Source of the DNA: Dechloromonas agitata is5
GTDB lineage: Bacteria; Pseudomonadota; Gammaproteobacteria; Burkholderiales; Rhodocyclaceae
Reading direction: 5' to 3'
NCBI RefSeq assembly: GCF_000519045.1
Contig: NZ_KI912532.1
Span: 1,426,001 to 1,490,000 of the forward strand
Length of the DNA stretch: 64,000 nucleotides
A program made the position numbers and the translations under genes. The notes beneath the pieces were generated by a model. It searched no databases and was not told where the DNA came from. It saw only the letters and a list, made by a program, of their open reading frames with translations. Within the stretch, counting starts at the first letter, position 1, and each line of letters starts with the position of its first letter. Shown one piece after another: positions 29,794 through 38,220 of the stretch.

Positions 29794-29817
29794 GCCCCGT
29801 GCCGTTGGCCACGGGGC
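29794..29817 (+). terminator. Hairpin after rsmA
   Basis: Perfect 8-bp GC-rich stem GCCCCGTG / CACGGGGC with an 8-base loop, 11 bases past the rsmA stop. No T-run follows, so it may act with Rho or only stabilise the 3' end. Confidence 0.45.
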
Positions 29818-29831
29818 GTCCCCGGCCCCGC

Positions 29832-29868
29832 CTTAAGCCCGCTTTAAGATTGCTTGAGTAAATTACTC
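29832..29868 (+). promoter_or_regulatory. PmrA/QseB-type response-regulator box and promoter
   Basis: CTTAAG at 29832-29837, then five bases, then TTTAAG at 29843-29848, fits the PmrA consensus YTTAAK-N5-YTTAAK exactly. After another five bases comes TTGAGT, a weaker third copy. A -10-like TAAATT follows at 29859-29864, so the box sits where a -35 would be, as in activator-dependent promoters. A perfect 6-1-6 palindrome (GAGTAA-A-TTACTC, 29856-29868) overlaps the -10. It drives the His-rich protein gene at 29928. Confidence 0.55.
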
Positions 29869-29927
29869 GGGATTCGCCATCGGCCAGGAAGATGCCAGGC
29901 CGGGCGATGTCACTCAAGGAGGAAGCG

Positions 29928-30404
29928 ATGAAATTGACCCGTTCGATTTATGTTGTCGCGCTGGGCTTGTGCCTGGCCGGTGCCGCGCATGCTGCGCATG
30001 ACCATCACCATGGCCACGAAGCCGAGGTGCCCCAAAAACTGCAACTCAATGCCGGCAAGAAGTGGGCGACGGATGCCTCGCTGCGCCAGGCGATGTCGGC
30101 CATCAACGAGGCGATGGGCAAGGCACTGCCGCTCATTCACCGCCAGCAATTCAGCGATGCGCAGTACCAGGCGCTGGCCGGCAGCATCGAACAGCAGATC
30201 GCCTTTGCCATCGAGAACTGCAAGCTCGACGCCAAGGCCGACGCCATGCTGCACCTGATCATCGCCGACTTGCAGGGCGGTGCCGAGGTGATGTCGGGCA
30301 AGACGGGGGTCGATCGCCATGACGGGGCGGTCCGGGTGCTGCGCGCCTTGAAGGCCTACGGGCAGTATTTCCAGCATCCGGGCTGGCGCGCCGCGCAGGG
30401 TTGA
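29928..30404 (+). CDS. His-rich exported protein of unknown function
   Basis: 158 residues from the ATG at 29928, which has a near-perfect ribosome binding site (AAGGAGGAAGCG). Residues 1-~22 are a Sec signal peptide (VVALGLCLAGAAHA). The mature protein begins with AHDHHHGHEAE, a probable metal-binding stretch. A helical domain follows (GKKWATDASLRQAMSAINEA; IAFAIENCKLDAKADAMLHL). Similar proteins in betaproteobacteria are labelled 'DnrO-like' without functional evidence. Periplasmic metal handling is a reasonable guess, given the His cluster and the upstream response-regulator box. Confidence 0.7.
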   Translation: MKLTRSIYVVALGLCLAGAAHAAHDHHHGHEAEVPQKLQLNAGKKWATDASLRQAMSAINEAMGKALPLIHRQQFSDAQYQALAGSIEQQIAFAIENCKLDAKADAMLHLIIADLQGGAEVMSGKTGVDRHDGAVRVLRALKAYGQYFQHPGWRAAQG

Positions 30405-30464
30405 GCGGCTGGCGTTTGTCCCTACGCCGTCCCTGTTGATTCGAAAAAATGGGGTGGGGTCACG

Positions 30465-30496
30465 AAAAAGGCGGCCCGGGTTGCCCCGGCCGCCTT
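30465..30496 (-). terminator. Rho-independent terminator after DUF2892 gene
   Basis: Stem AAGGCGGCC / GGCCGCCTT with extra GC pairs inside. On the minus strand it runs into TTTTTCG, about 35 bases after the stop of the DUF2892 gene. Confidence 0.75.
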
Positions 30497-30531
30497 CTGC
30501 GATAAAGCCTGGAAAGCCTTGTGCTGCGGGC

Positions 30532-30720
30532 TTATTTCTTCATCGGGCAGGTGTTCATGCCGAACAGCGTGTAGGCCGGGCACCAGCCCATGACGCCGGT
30601 GGCCAGGGGGACGACGCCGATCCAGGCCCAGACCGGTCCGCCCATCGCGGCCCAGCCGACAAGGCCGGCGCCGGCAACGATACGCAAGATTTTGTCGATA
30701 CCGCCAACATTTGCAGCCAT
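30532..30720 (-). CDS. DUF2892 small inner-membrane protein
   Basis: 62 residues from the ATG at 30718-30720 (MAANVGGIDKILRIVAG). Two transmembrane helices (IVAGAGLVGWAAMGG; WIGVVPLATGVMGWCP) and the family's conserved WCPAYTLFGMNTC end with two Cys. The domain also forms the membrane part of the YgaP rhodanese; free-standing versions have no defined role. It lies downstream of a CRP-type regulator on the same strand and has a CRP-like site upstream. Confidence 0.8.
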   Translation of the reverse strand: MAANVGGIDKILRIVAGAGLVGWAAMGGPVWAWIGVVPLATGVMGWCPAYTLFGMNTCPMKK

Positions 30721-30782
30721 GGTGTGTTCTCCGTCAGGTGTTGTAGACGAGCGCACTGTACGGCCGGGCGGTGTCAGCCGTA

Positions 30783-30798
30783 TGTAACCTGGGTCACA
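30783..30798 (-). promoter_or_regulatory. CRP/FNR-type operator before DUF2892 gene
   Basis: On the minus strand TGTGACCCAGGTTACA matches the CRP pattern TGTGA-N6-TCACA except for one base in the second half. It lies about 63 bases before the DUF2892 ATG and overlaps the stop codon of the adjacent CRP-type regulator gene. Confidence 0.55.
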
Positions 30799-31462
30799 CA
30801 GTCGCCAGTTTCTGCAGGCCTTCCCGATCGATGACCGCCACCTGCTCGCGGCCGAGGCTGACCAGGCCTTGCGAGGCGAAGCCCTTGAGCAGCCGGCTGA
30901 CGATCTCGCGCACGCTGCCCAGTTCGTCGGCTAGCTGCTGGTGCGTGACGTTCAGCGTCGCCTCGTTGCGGGCCAGGATCAGCTTGGCCAGACGTTGGTC
31001 GAGACGGGCGAAGGCGACTTCCTCGACCAGTTGCATCAATTCGCCGATGCGCTCGGCAAACAAGTGGAAGACGAAATCGCGGAAAGCCGGGTGCTCGACG
31101 ATGAGCGACGAAAACTCCTGCATCGGCAGTGCCAGCAGGGTGAGCGGCGTTTCGGCGATGCCGCGTGCGTTGTAGTCGGTATGGCCGAGCAGGCAGCTGG
31201 AGCTGATGATGCACGAACCGCCCGGGCTAACGCGGTAGAGCATCAACTCGCGGCCGCTGGCGGCGAGCTTGATGACCTTGATGGTGCCGTCGACGAGCAG
31301 CGGAAAGCCCTGGCAGGGCTGGTGCTCGGCGAACACCTGCGTGCCGGCTGGCAGGTGCATGATGGCTTCGGGGCGGAGCAGCCGGGCGAGCCGTTCGGCC
31401 GGCAGGCCGGCGAGGGCCGGGTAGAGCGCGACCAGCCCCTCGGGTGTCAGGGCGGCGCTCAT
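30794..31462 (-). CDS. CRP/FNR-family transcriptional regulator
   Basis: 222 residues. The N-terminal cyclic-nucleotide-type beta barrel lacks the FNR iron-sulfur Cys cluster but has Cys84 and Cys90 (GGSCIISSSCLLGH) and Cys50, possible redox or metal sensors. The C-terminal winged HTH has the recognition helix SVREIVSRLLKGF. Arg185, Glu186 and Arg190 are spaced exactly as Arg180, Glu181 and Arg185 of E. coli CRP, which predicts TGTGA recognition. The ATG overlaps the exonuclease III stop by 4 bases. It probably regulates the DUF2892 gene downstream. Confidence 0.85.
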   Translation of the reverse strand: MSAALTPEGLVALYPALAGLPAERLARLLRPEAIMHLPAGTQVFAEHQPCQGFPLLVDGTIKVIKLAASGRELMLYRVSPGGSCIISSSCLLGHTDYNARGIAETPLTLLALPMQEFSSLIVEHPAFRDFVFHLFAERIGELMQLVEEVAFARLDQRLAKLILARNEATLNVTHQQLADELGSVREIVSRLLKGFASQGLVSLGREQVAVIDREGLQKLATV

Positions 31463-32232
31463 GCCGGCCGACCGATCTCGGCCCATACCGGGGCGTGGTC
31501 GGACGGGCGTTCCAGCTTGCGCGGTGCCCGGTCGACGCCAGCCGCCGAGCACTGCTCGGCCAGTGGCTTGGAGAGCAGCACGTGGTCGATGCGCAGGCCG
31601 AGGTTCTTCTGGAAGCCGAGCATGCGGTAATCCCACCACGAGAAGGTCTTTTCCGGCTGTTCGAACAGGCGGAAGCTGTCGGTCAGGCCAAGGCCAAGCA
31701 GGCGCTGGAAGGCAGCGCGTTCCGGCTCGGAACAGAGGATCTTGCCGGCCCAGCGCTGCGGGTCGTGCACATCGCGGTCGTCCGGGGCGATGTTGTAGTC
31801 GCCGCACAGCGCGAGTTGCGGATATTTTGCCAGTTCCTCCCCGAGCCAGACGGCCAGGGCGTCGAGCCAGCGCAGCTTGTAGTCGTACTTGTCGCAACCG
31901 ACTTCCTGGCCGTTCGGCATGTAGGCGCAGATGATGCGCGTGCCGTCGACCGTACCGCTGATCAGGCGCTTCTGCTCGTCGGGAAAATGCGGGTTGCCGC
32001 AGACGACATCGTGGATCGGTTGCTGGGCCAGCAGGGCCACGCCGTTGTAGGTCTTCTGTCCGGAGAAGGCAACGTGGTAGCCGGCTGCCTCGATCTCCGC
32101 CCGGGGGAAATTGTGGTCTTCCAGCTTCAGTTCCTGCAGGCACAGCACGTCAGGCCTGGCGGCGGCCAGCCAGTCGAGCAGGTGGGGCAACCGGACCTTC
32201 AGCGAATTGACATTCCAGCTGGCGATTTTCAC
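31459..32232 (-). CDS. xth: Exodeoxyribonuclease III
   Basis: AP endonuclease and 3'-5' exonuclease of base-excision repair. 257 residues from the GTG at 32230-32232 (KIASWNVNSLKVRLP). LCLQELKLED (metal-binding Glu), LCGDYNIAPDDRDVHDP, LGLRIDHVLLSKPL and the terminal RPSDHAPVW with catalytic Asp-His are present. The start overlaps the stop of the glutaredoxin-like gene (GTGA), and the CRP-type regulator overlaps its end. Confidence 0.94.
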   Translation of the reverse strand: MKIASWNVNSLKVRLPHLLDWLAAARPDVLCLQELKLEDHNFPRAEIEAAGYHVAFSGQKTYNGVALLAQQPIHDVVCGNPHFPDEQKRLISGTVDGTRIICAYMPNGQEVGCDKYDYKLRWLDALAVWLGEELAKYPQLALCGDYNIAPDDRDVHDPQRWAGKILCSEPERAAFQRLLGLGLTDSFRLFEQPEKTFSWWDYRMLGFQKNLGLRIDHVLLSKPLAEQCSAAGVDRAPRKLERPSDHAPVWAEIGRPA

Positions 32233-32717
32233 TGGCTCAGCCCGCCTGCCGGTTTGCTGCCGTAGGGCGCCGTCTTGGGGTAGCCGGCGAGGTCGAGCAG
32301 GTTGTTGTAGGCGGCGCCGTCGAAGCCGCGGAAGGATTGCTTGCCGACCTTCAGCGACGGCACGGCGGCATCGCCGACCAGTTGCTTCAGTTCGTCGATG
32401 TCCTCCTGCTTCTGCACCATTTTTTCGGTGAAGGGCACGCCGCGTCCGTTCAGGACGTCTCGCGCCTGCTTGCAGTCGGCGACGCAGTCGGCCGAGGTGT
32501 ACAGCGTGACGGGGAAGGACGCCATCGCCTTGCGGGTGGCGAACGGCAGGGCTTCGCCGGCCTCGGCCGCCTCGCCGGTCTTGACCACGGACTTGGTCTG
32601 GCCCGGCGGCGGGGTGTCGGAAATCACGGTTCGCCCGGCGGAATCGGTCCACCGGTAGGTTTCGGCCTGGGCCTGCAGGCAGGTCAGGGCGAGGCAGAGC
32701 ATGAACAGGCGACGCAT
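32229..32717 (-). CDS. Exported DUF4124-glutaredoxin fusion protein
   Basis: 162 residues from the ATG at 32715-32717. Signal peptide MRRLFMLCLALTCLQAQA, then a DUF4124 domain (ETYRWTDSAGRTVISDTPPP), then a glutaredoxin domain. The redox site is CVADC, a CxxxC spacing rather than CxxC, followed by QARDVLNGRGVPF and the cis-Pro loop AVPSLKVGKQ. Probably a periplasmic thiol protein. Its end overlaps the exonuclease III start by 4 bases. Confidence 0.8.
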   Translation of the reverse strand: MRRLFMLCLALTCLQAQAETYRWTDSAGRTVISDTPPPGQTKSVVKTGEAAEAGEALPFATRKAMASFPVTLYTSADCVADCKQARDVLNGRGVPFTEKMVQKQEDIDELKQLVGDAAVPSLKVGKQSFRGFDGAAYNNLLDLAGYPKTAPYGSKPAGGLSQ

Positions 32718-32740
32718 CTTGTTTTCCTCCCTCGGCGATC

Positions 32741-34798
32741 TCACGCCGCAATCATACCGCTGTGTCGAAGCAGTGCGTCCGGGCTGGGCTCGCGGCCGCG
32801 GAAGGCCCGGAAATTGTCGAGCGCCGGGCGCTCGCCGCCCCGTGACAGGATTTCGTCCAGGAAGCGTTTGCCGACCACCGGATCGAACGGATTGCCGGCT
32901 TCCTCAAAGGCAGCGTAGCAGTCCGCCGACAGCACTTCTGCCCACTTGTAGCTGTAGTAGCCGGCTGCGTAGCCGCCGCCGAAGATGTGCGAAAAGCTGT
33001 TCGGGAAACGGTGCCAGGCGGGCGGGATCAGGACGGCGACTTCGCGGCGCACTGCGTCGATGAGGTCCATGATCGTCTGCTTGCCGGCAGGGTCGAATTC
33101 GCAATGCAGGCGCATGTCGAAGATCGAGAATTCGAGCTGGCGGACGGTCATCATGCCGCTCTGGAAGTTCTTGGCGGCCAGCATCTTGTCGTACAGGGTG
33201 CGCGGCAGCGGCTCGCCGGTGTCCACGTGGGCGGTCATGCCTTGCAGCACATCCCATTCCCAGCAGTAGTTTTCCATGAACTGCGAGGGCAATTCGACGG
33301 CATCCCACTCGACGCCGTGGATGCCCGAGACGCCCAGCTCGGTGCCGCGCGTCAGCAGGTGGTGCAGGCCGTGGCCGGTTTCATGGAACAGGGTGATGAC
33401 TTCGTCGTGCGTGAAGGTGGCCGGCTTGCCGCCGACCGGGCGGGCGAAGTTGCAGTTCAGGTAGGCGATGGGCTTCTGGATGCCGCCGGCCGTGTGCTTG
33501 CGGGAGCGGGCCTCGTCCATCCAGGCGCCGCCGCGCTTGGTTTCGCGGGCGTAGAGGTCCATGTAGAACTGGCCGACCAGATCGCCGGCCGGCGTTTCGA
33601 TGCGGTAAAAGCGCACGTCCTCGTGCCAGACCGGCGCGGTGTCTTCCTTCACCTGGACGGTGAACAGGCTCTCGATGACCTTGAACAGGCCGGCGATCAC
33701 CTTCGGCTCGGTGAAGTACTGCTTCACCTCCTGCGCCGAGAAGGCGTAGCGCGCCTGCTGCAGTTTTTCCGAGACGTAGGCGGCATCCCACGGCTGGAAA
33801 TCGGCAATGCCCAGTTCGTCCCTGGCGAAGGCGAGCAATTCGGCCATGTCCTTCTCGGCGAAGGGCTTGGCCTTCTTCGCCATGTCGCGCAGGAAGGCGA
33901 GGACCTGTTCCGGCGTGTCGGCCATCTTGGGGAGCAGGGAGACTTCGGCGAAATTCCTGAAGCCGAGCATCTGGGCATCTTCGGCACGCAGTTCGAGGAT
34001 GCGCTTCATCAGCGGGCCGTTGTCCCATTCCGGCTTGGAGTAGCCGTTGTCGATCTCGGCGGCGCGGGTGGCGTAGGCGCGGTACAGGCGGGCGCGCAGG
34101 TCGCGGTTGTCGGCGTACTGCATGACCGGGCCGTAGGACGGGGCGTGCAGGGTGAACTGCCAGCCGTCGACGCCGGCCTTCTCGGCCACTTCGCGGGCGG
34201 CCTCCCGGGCGTAGTCGGGCAGGCCGGCCAGTTGTGCCTCGTCGGTGACGACTTCGGCAAAGGCATTGGTCGCATCGAGCAGGTTTTCCGAGAACTTGGC
34301 GGCAAGTTGCGACAGTTCTTCCATGATCGCCTGGAAGCGTGGCTTCTGGTCTTCCGGCAGTTCGGCGCCGCCGAGACGGAAATCGCGGATTTCGTTATCG
34401 ACGATCTTTTTCTGCTCGGCGGAGAGCGTGGCGTATGCCGGGCTGGCCTTCAGAGCGCGGTATTTGTCGAACAGCGCCAGGTTCTGGCCGAGTTCGGTGT
34501 AGAAGCGCGATACTTCGGGCAGCATTTCGTTGTAGGCCTCGCGCCAGGCCGGTACGTCGTTGACCGAATGCAGATGGCCGACGATACCCCAGGCGCGGCC
34601 AAAGCCTTCCAGGCCGTCGCCGAGCGGACCGGCGAAGTCGGCCCAGGTGGCTGGCGTGGTTTCGGCAGTGAGTTGCTCGACCAGCGCCCGGCCATCGGCC
34701 AGCAGTTGCGTGATGGCGGGCTTGACGTGTTCCGGCTGGATCAGGTCGAAGCGGGGCAGGTCAGTGAAATCGAGCAGCGGATTCTGGGTATGGGTCAT
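32741..34798 (-). CDS. prlC: Oligopeptidase A
   Basis: Cytosolic M3 zinc peptidase that degrades oligopeptides, including cleaved signal peptides. 685 residues, typical. The zinc site is LFHETGHGLHHLL (HExxH) with the downstream Glu in SQFMENYCWEWD; the family C-terminal block SFSHIFGGGYAAGYYSYKW is present. The DUF4124-glutaredoxin gene follows after 23 bases. Confidence 0.95.
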   Translation of the reverse strand: MTHTQNPLLDFTDLPRFDLIQPEHVKPAITQLLADGRALVEQLTAETTPATWADFAGPLGDGLEGFGRAWGIVGHLHSVNDVPAWREAYNEMLPEVSRFYTELGQNLALFDKYRALKASPAYATLSAEQKKIVDNEIRDFRLGGAELPEDQKPRFQAIMEELSQLAAKFSENLLDATNAFAEVVTDEAQLAGLPDYAREAAREVAEKAGVDGWQFTLHAPSYGPVMQYADNRDLRARLYRAYATRAAEIDNGYSKPEWDNGPLMKRILELRAEDAQMLGFRNFAEVSLLPKMADTPEQVLAFLRDMAKKAKPFAEKDMAELLAFARDELGIADFQPWDAAYVSEKLQQARYAFSAQEVKQYFTEPKVIAGLFKVIESLFTVQVKEDTAPVWHEDVRFYRIETPAGDLVGQFYMDLYARETKRGGAWMDEARSRKHTAGGIQKPIAYLNCNFARPVGGKPATFTHDEVITLFHETGHGLHHLLTRGTELGVSGIHGVEWDAVELPSQFMENYCWEWDVLQGMTAHVDTGEPLPRTLYDKMLAAKNFQSGMMTVRQLEFSIFDMRLHCEFDPAGKQTIMDLIDAVRREVAVLIPPAWHRFPNSFSHIFGGGYAAGYYSYKWAEVLSADCYAAFEEAGNPFDPVVGKRFLDEILSRGGERPALDNFRAFRGREPSPDALLRHSGMIAA

Positions 34799-34810
34799 GG
34801 TCGTCGGGGC

Positions 34811-34839
34811 AATAAAAACGGGCGGTCTGCGCCGCCCGT
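34811..34839 (-). terminator. Rho-independent terminator after DUF2189 gene
   Basis: Stem ACGGGCGG / CCGCCCGT with a 6-base loop. On the minus strand it is followed by TTTTTATT. It lies between the DUF2189 stop and the prlC start. Confidence 0.85.
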
Positions 34840-34857
34840 GGATTGGCGTTCAACAGC

Positions 34858-35631
34858 TTATTCTACTAGGTCGCGATAGGCGTGCCACGAGGCGTGGCCG
34901 AGAATCGGCATGATCACGACCAGGCCGAAGAGCAGGGTGGCGAAGCCGATCAGGGTCAGGCCGACGAGCAGGGCCGCCCACAGCAGCAACGGGCCTGGGC
35001 TGGTGGCGAAGGCGCGCAGGCTGGTCAGGATGGCGGTCGGCACATCGGCGTCGTGGTCGAGCATCAGCGGCACGGCGACAACGGAGATGGCAAAGGCGCC
35101 CAGCGCGAGCAGGCCGCCCAGGGCGAACCAGGTGGCGATGAAGGCCGTGTGCTCGCCGCTCAGGACCAGGCTGGTAATGAAGGCACCGGCGTCGATGCCG
35201 GAACTGCTGCCGAGCAAGGCGAAGGCGACAGCGGAGAAACGTTCCCAAAGTAGCGCGGTCAGCGCCAGGATCAGGCCGAAGAGGGCCATCGATTCGCCAT
35301 TGCGCCGGAAGCAGCGAATGGAGTCGATGAACAGGATTCTCTCCCCGCGTGCTGTGCGTCGGCTTAGTTCGTTGAGACCGGCAGCGAGCAGGGGGGCGAC
35401 GAGGAAGAAACCGGAAATCGATACCGTCAGCAGGTGCGGTCGGTCGAGTGTGGCGAGGATGATCAGGTCGCCGGCCAGCGCAAAGAGCAGGCCGTAGGCC
35501 AGCGAGGGTAGGGGATTGGCCTTCAGGTCCCGCCAGCCGGCACTTAGCCAGCGCAGGGGACGGTCTGCCGCGATGCGTCGAACGCCAGGCAAGGGCAGGG
35601 CATGGGCGGGCAGTTCCGGGAGGGGATTCAT
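34858..35631 (-). CDS. DUF2189 integral membrane protein
   Basis: 257 residues with about six transmembrane helices (for example AYGLLFALAGDLIILATL, GFFLVAPLLAAGLNELSR, LFGLILALTALLWERF, LLVGLTLIGFATLLFG). It begins with a short cytosolic segment containing VRRIAADRPLRWLSAGWRDL, typical of DUF2189. Function unknown; some relatives carry a cytochrome-oxidase label without support. It is bracketed by terminators, so probably monocistronic. Confidence 0.8.
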   Translation of the reverse strand: MNPLPELPAHALPLPGVRRIAADRPLRWLSAGWRDLKANPLPSLAYGLLFALAGDLIILATLDRPHLLTVSISGFFLVAPLLAAGLNELSRRTARGERILFIDSIRCFRRNGESMALFGLILALTALLWERFSAVAFALLGSSSGIDAGAFITSLVLSGEHTAFIATWFALGGLLALGAFAISVVAVPLMLDHDADVPTAILTSLRAFATSPGPLLLWAALLVGLTLIGFATLLFGLVVIMPILGHASWHAYRDLVE

Positions 35632-35691
35632 GGCAGTCTCCAGTAGTGGAATACTGCCTGTTTGACTGCAGCCGGTCGGCCAGGTTCAGGC

Positions 35692-35719
35692 AAAAAAACG
35701 CCCGCGCGTGGCGGGCGTT
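35692..35719 (-). terminator. Rho-independent terminator after purC
   Basis: Stem AACGCCCGC / GCGGGCGTT (9 bp). Read on the minus strand the stem runs straight into TTTTTTTG. It lies about 20 bases past the purC stop. Confidence 0.9.
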
Positions 35720-35739
35720 CCGGGTGCGGTGGGGGCTGC

Positions 35740-36672
35740 TTACAGCGTTTTGCCGGTCAGCTTCTCGAAGGCCTCGATGTACTTGGCGCTGGTCCGGGCG
35801 ATGACGTCGGCCGGCAGCTTCGGACCGGGTGCCACCTTGCCCCAGTCGAGGGTTTCCAGGTAGTCGCGGACGTACTGCTTGTCGTAGGACGGCGGGTTGC
35901 TGCCTTCCTGGTACTGGTCGGCCGGCCAGAAACGGGAGGAATCCGGGGTCAGGGCTTCGTCGATCAGGTGCAGCGTGCCGGCGGCGTCGATGCCGAATTC
36001 GAACTTGGTGTCGGCGATGATGATGCCGCGCGTCGCGGCGTAGTCCGAAGCTTCCTGATACAAGCGGATGGCGGCGTCGCGGGCTTCGGCGCAGAGCTGG
36101 GCGCCGGTCTTGCCGGTGCCCTTGAGGGCCTCGGCCAGCGTCTTGTCACAGTTGGCGGCAGCCTGCTCGTAGGAAACATTCTCGTCGTGGTCGCCGACCT
36201 CGGCCTTGGTGGCCGGCGTGAAGATCGGCGCCGGCAGCTTGGCCGCCATCTTGAGCCCGGCCGGCAGCGCGATGCCGCAGATGGCGCCGGTCTGCTGGTA
36301 GTCCTTCCAGCCGGATCCGATGACGTAGCCGCGCACGACCGCTTCGATCGGCAGCGGCTTCAGGCGCTTGACGACGACGGCCCGGCCGCGCACCTGTTCG
36401 CGTTCGTTGTCGGCGACGACCGTTTCCGGGTCGATGCCGGTCAACTGGTTGGGGACGACGTGGCCGAGCTTCTCGAACCAGAAGTTGGCCACGGCCTGCA
36501 GCACCTCACCCTTGCGCGGGATGGGGTCGGGCAGGATGACGTCGAAGGCGGACAGGCGGTCGGTGGTGACGATCAGCAGCTTGTCGGCGTCGATGGCGTA
36601 GATGTCGCGGACCTTGCCCTTGGAGATCAGCGGCAGGCTTTTGATGGAGGATTCGAAGAGCGGAGCGGTCAC
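35740..36672 (-). CDS. purC: SAICAR synthetase
   Basis: Phosphoribosylaminoimidazole-succinocarboxamide synthase of purine synthesis. 310 residues from the GTG at 36670-36672. [12 protein letters not shown] (ATP site), [31 protein letters not shown] and [11 protein letters not shown] are visible. This is the long SAICAR synthetase form (~300 residues). The start is decided by frame and by the perfect -10 box close upstream. Not linked to the purHD operon. Confidence 0.95.
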   Translation of the reverse strand: MTAPLFESSIKSLPLISKGKVRDIYAIDADKLLIVTTDRLSAFDVILPDPIPRKGEVLQAVANFWFEKLGHVVPNQLTGIDPETVVADNEREQVRGRAVVVKRLKPLPIEAVVRGYVIGSGWKDYQQTGAICGIALPAGLKMAAKLPAPIFTPATKAEVGDHDENVSYEQAAANCDKTLAEALKGTGKTGAQLCAEARDAAIRLYQEASDYAATRGIIIADTKFEFGIDAAGTLHLIDEALTPDSSRFWPADQYQEGSNPPSYDKQYVRDYLETLDWGKVAPGPKLPADVIARTSAKYIEAFEKLTGKTL

Positions 36673-36702
36673 GATCGGGTTCCCGAGAAGTGCAAAAGGC
36701 GC

Positions 36703-36708
36703 ATTATA
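36703..36708 (-). promoter_or_regulatory. -10 box of purC promoter
   Basis: A perfect TATAAT on the minus strand, 31 bases before the purC GTG, giving a leader of about 25 bases. The expected -35 position falls inside the end of the DUF3422 gene and has no TTGACA match. Confidence 0.55.
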
Positions 36709-36710
36709 AA

Positions 36711-38024
36711 TTAATGTGAGGCGCCTTCCTCGGCGGCGAGTTTCCGGCGCATGCGACGCGTGCCCCAGGCCACCACCCCCGCAATCACCGGAATGGACAC
36801 CGCCGTGATCACGTCGGTATTCAGATGGTGCAATTCCTTCGTCCCCTTGGCGATGTATTGCACCAGCTGGGAGCCGTAGTAGGTCAGCACCACCACTGAC
36901 AGGCCCTCGACCGCTTCCTGCAGATGCAGTTGCAGCTTGGCGCGGCGGTTCATCTGGCCGAGCAGCTCCTGATTCTGGCGCTCCAGTTCGATATCGACGC
37001 GGGTGCGCAGGAGTTGGCTGTTGCGGGCGACGCGGGCGGAGAGTTCTTCCTGGCGGCGGCTGATCGCTTCGCAGGTGTTCATCGCCGGCAGCAGGCGGCG
37101 CTGCATGAATTCGTAGAAGGTCGGCAGGCCGGAAATCCGGGTTTCGCGCAGTTCCTCGATACGCTGCATGACCAGTCCGTGATAGGCGCGTGCGGCACCG
37201 AAGCGGAAGGTGGTGCGGGCCACGGAGTGCTCGACTTCGGCCGCCAGCGTCGAGAGTGCGGCGAGGATGTCGCGTTCGTCCTGGGCGCTGCGGGCCCGGC
37301 CGATGCGATCCATCATGTCGGCCAGCCGCTTCTCGCCGTCGTACAGCCAGCGACCGACTTCCTTGGCGACCGGCAGGCCGAGCAGGGCCATCATCCGGTA
37401 GGTTTCGATCTCGACCAGGCGCTGCACCGTGCGGCCGGTCTGGCGCTGGGTCATGCCGGCGTTGAGGACGAGGAAGCGCGAGAAGCCGTTGTCGATCTTG
37501 AAGTCGGTGAAGATCCAGGCCGCGTTGTCGGCGACGCGGGCGGCGACCATGGTGCGGCCGTTCGGGGTCAGGCTGGCGAGGATGGAGTCCGGGCTGATCT
37601 CGTCGGTTGAGCGCAACTCGACGTGGGTGGCAACGATCAGCTTGCCCGGGATGCCAGAAATCCACTCGGGGTACACGGCATCGAAGGCGGTGGCGTCCGG
37701 GTTCAACTCTTCGCCATCCGCCAGCGGGCGGAAGAAGGTGTAGCTCGAGAATTCCGTGTGCAGTTCCCAGCGCATGCGGAAGGCGCCGGTATCGATCATC
37801 AGGTGCGCGTCGGAGCTTTCGATGGCGTTGCAGACATGGCTCTGGCAAAGCTTGCCGAGGTTGTCGCGTGCCTGCGCCGCTTTTTCCGCGCTGTGCTTGA
37901 ACACCAGGTGTGAGACGAGCATGGCACCGACCAGCGGCACCGGTGGTCGGGCGTGGAACTCGTTGTTCAGGCGCTGGCGGAGCGGGTGCTCCTGCAGTTC
38001 GGAAAGCGCGAGGCGAGGGTGCAT
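36711..38024 (-). CDS. DUF3422 family membrane protein
   Basis: 437 residues. The large N-terminal part is soluble and opens with [19 protein letters not shown], the DUF3422 hallmark. A long helical, partly coiled-coil stretch follows ([20 protein letters not shown]). Two predicted transmembrane helices close the protein ([32 protein letters not shown]), with a basic cytosolic tail. The topology resembles CorA-like proteins with two C-terminal helices, but the GMN motif of CorA is absent. Function unknown. Confidence 0.8.
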   Translation of the reverse strand: MHPRLALSELQEHPLRQRLNNEFHARPPVPLVGAMLVSHLVFKHSAEKAAQARDNLGKLCQSHVCNAIESSDAHLMIDTGAFRMRWELHTEFSSYTFFRPLADGEELNPDATAFDAVYPEWISGIPGKLIVATHVELRSTDEISPDSILASLTPNGRTMVAARVADNAAWIFTDFKIDNGFSRFLVLNAGMTQRQTGRTVQRLVEIETYRMMALLGLPVAKEVGRWLYDGEKRLADMMDRIGRARSAQDERDILAALSTLAAEVEHSVARTTFRFGAARAYHGLVMQRIEELRETRISGLPTFYEFMQRRLLPAMNTCEAISRRQEELSARVARNSQLLRTRVDIELERQNQELLGQMNRRAKLQLHLQEAVEGLSVVVLTYYGSQLVQYIAKGTKELHHLNTDVITAVSIPVIAGVVAWGTRRMRRKLAAEEGASH

Positions 38025-38061
38025 GATCGGTGCCGGTGATGTCGTTGGTGCGGTGCAGCAG

Positions 38062-38067
38062 ATTGTA
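38062..38067 (-). promoter_or_regulatory. Candidate -10 box of DUF3422 gene
   Basis: TACAAT on the minus strand (context GCTACAATCTGC), 37 bases before the ATG. No convincing -35. Confidence 0.4.
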
Positions 38068-38122
38068 GCGTATCGGGATCGGCTTACCGCTCGCGTCGGA
38101 TTTCGGCGTTTCGCGCAAACCG

Positions 38123-38144
38123 TGGGCTAGCGAAGACTAGCCCA
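38123..38144. other. Hairpin between chemoreceptor and DUF3422 genes
   Basis: Perfect 8-bp stem TGGGCTAG / CTAGCCCA with loop CGAAGA. A second palindrome, GGGAGGGCCCTCCC, lies at 38167-38180, closer to the chemoreceptor stop. Neither is followed by a T-run on the minus strand. Either could mark the 3' end of the chemoreceptor transcript. Confidence 0.4.
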
Positions 38145-38220
38145 ACCGCTTCCTGCCGGCCGGCCCGGGAGGGCCCTCCCGCCCGTGCTGTCGACAATCA
38201 GGTGGGGAGGGCGGCGAGGC

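Noticed and set aside
30794..32143. Single 449-codon frame joining a regulator to an upstream Arg/Pro-rich segment
   Set aside because: The CRP-type protein begins at the ATG at 31462. The extra N-terminal part is an out-of-frame reading of exonuclease III.
35740..38118. Single 792-codon minus-strand frame spanning purC and the DUF3422 region
   Set aside because: purC proper starts at 36672. The upstream part is an out-of-frame reading of the DUF3422 gene, so this is not a real fusion.
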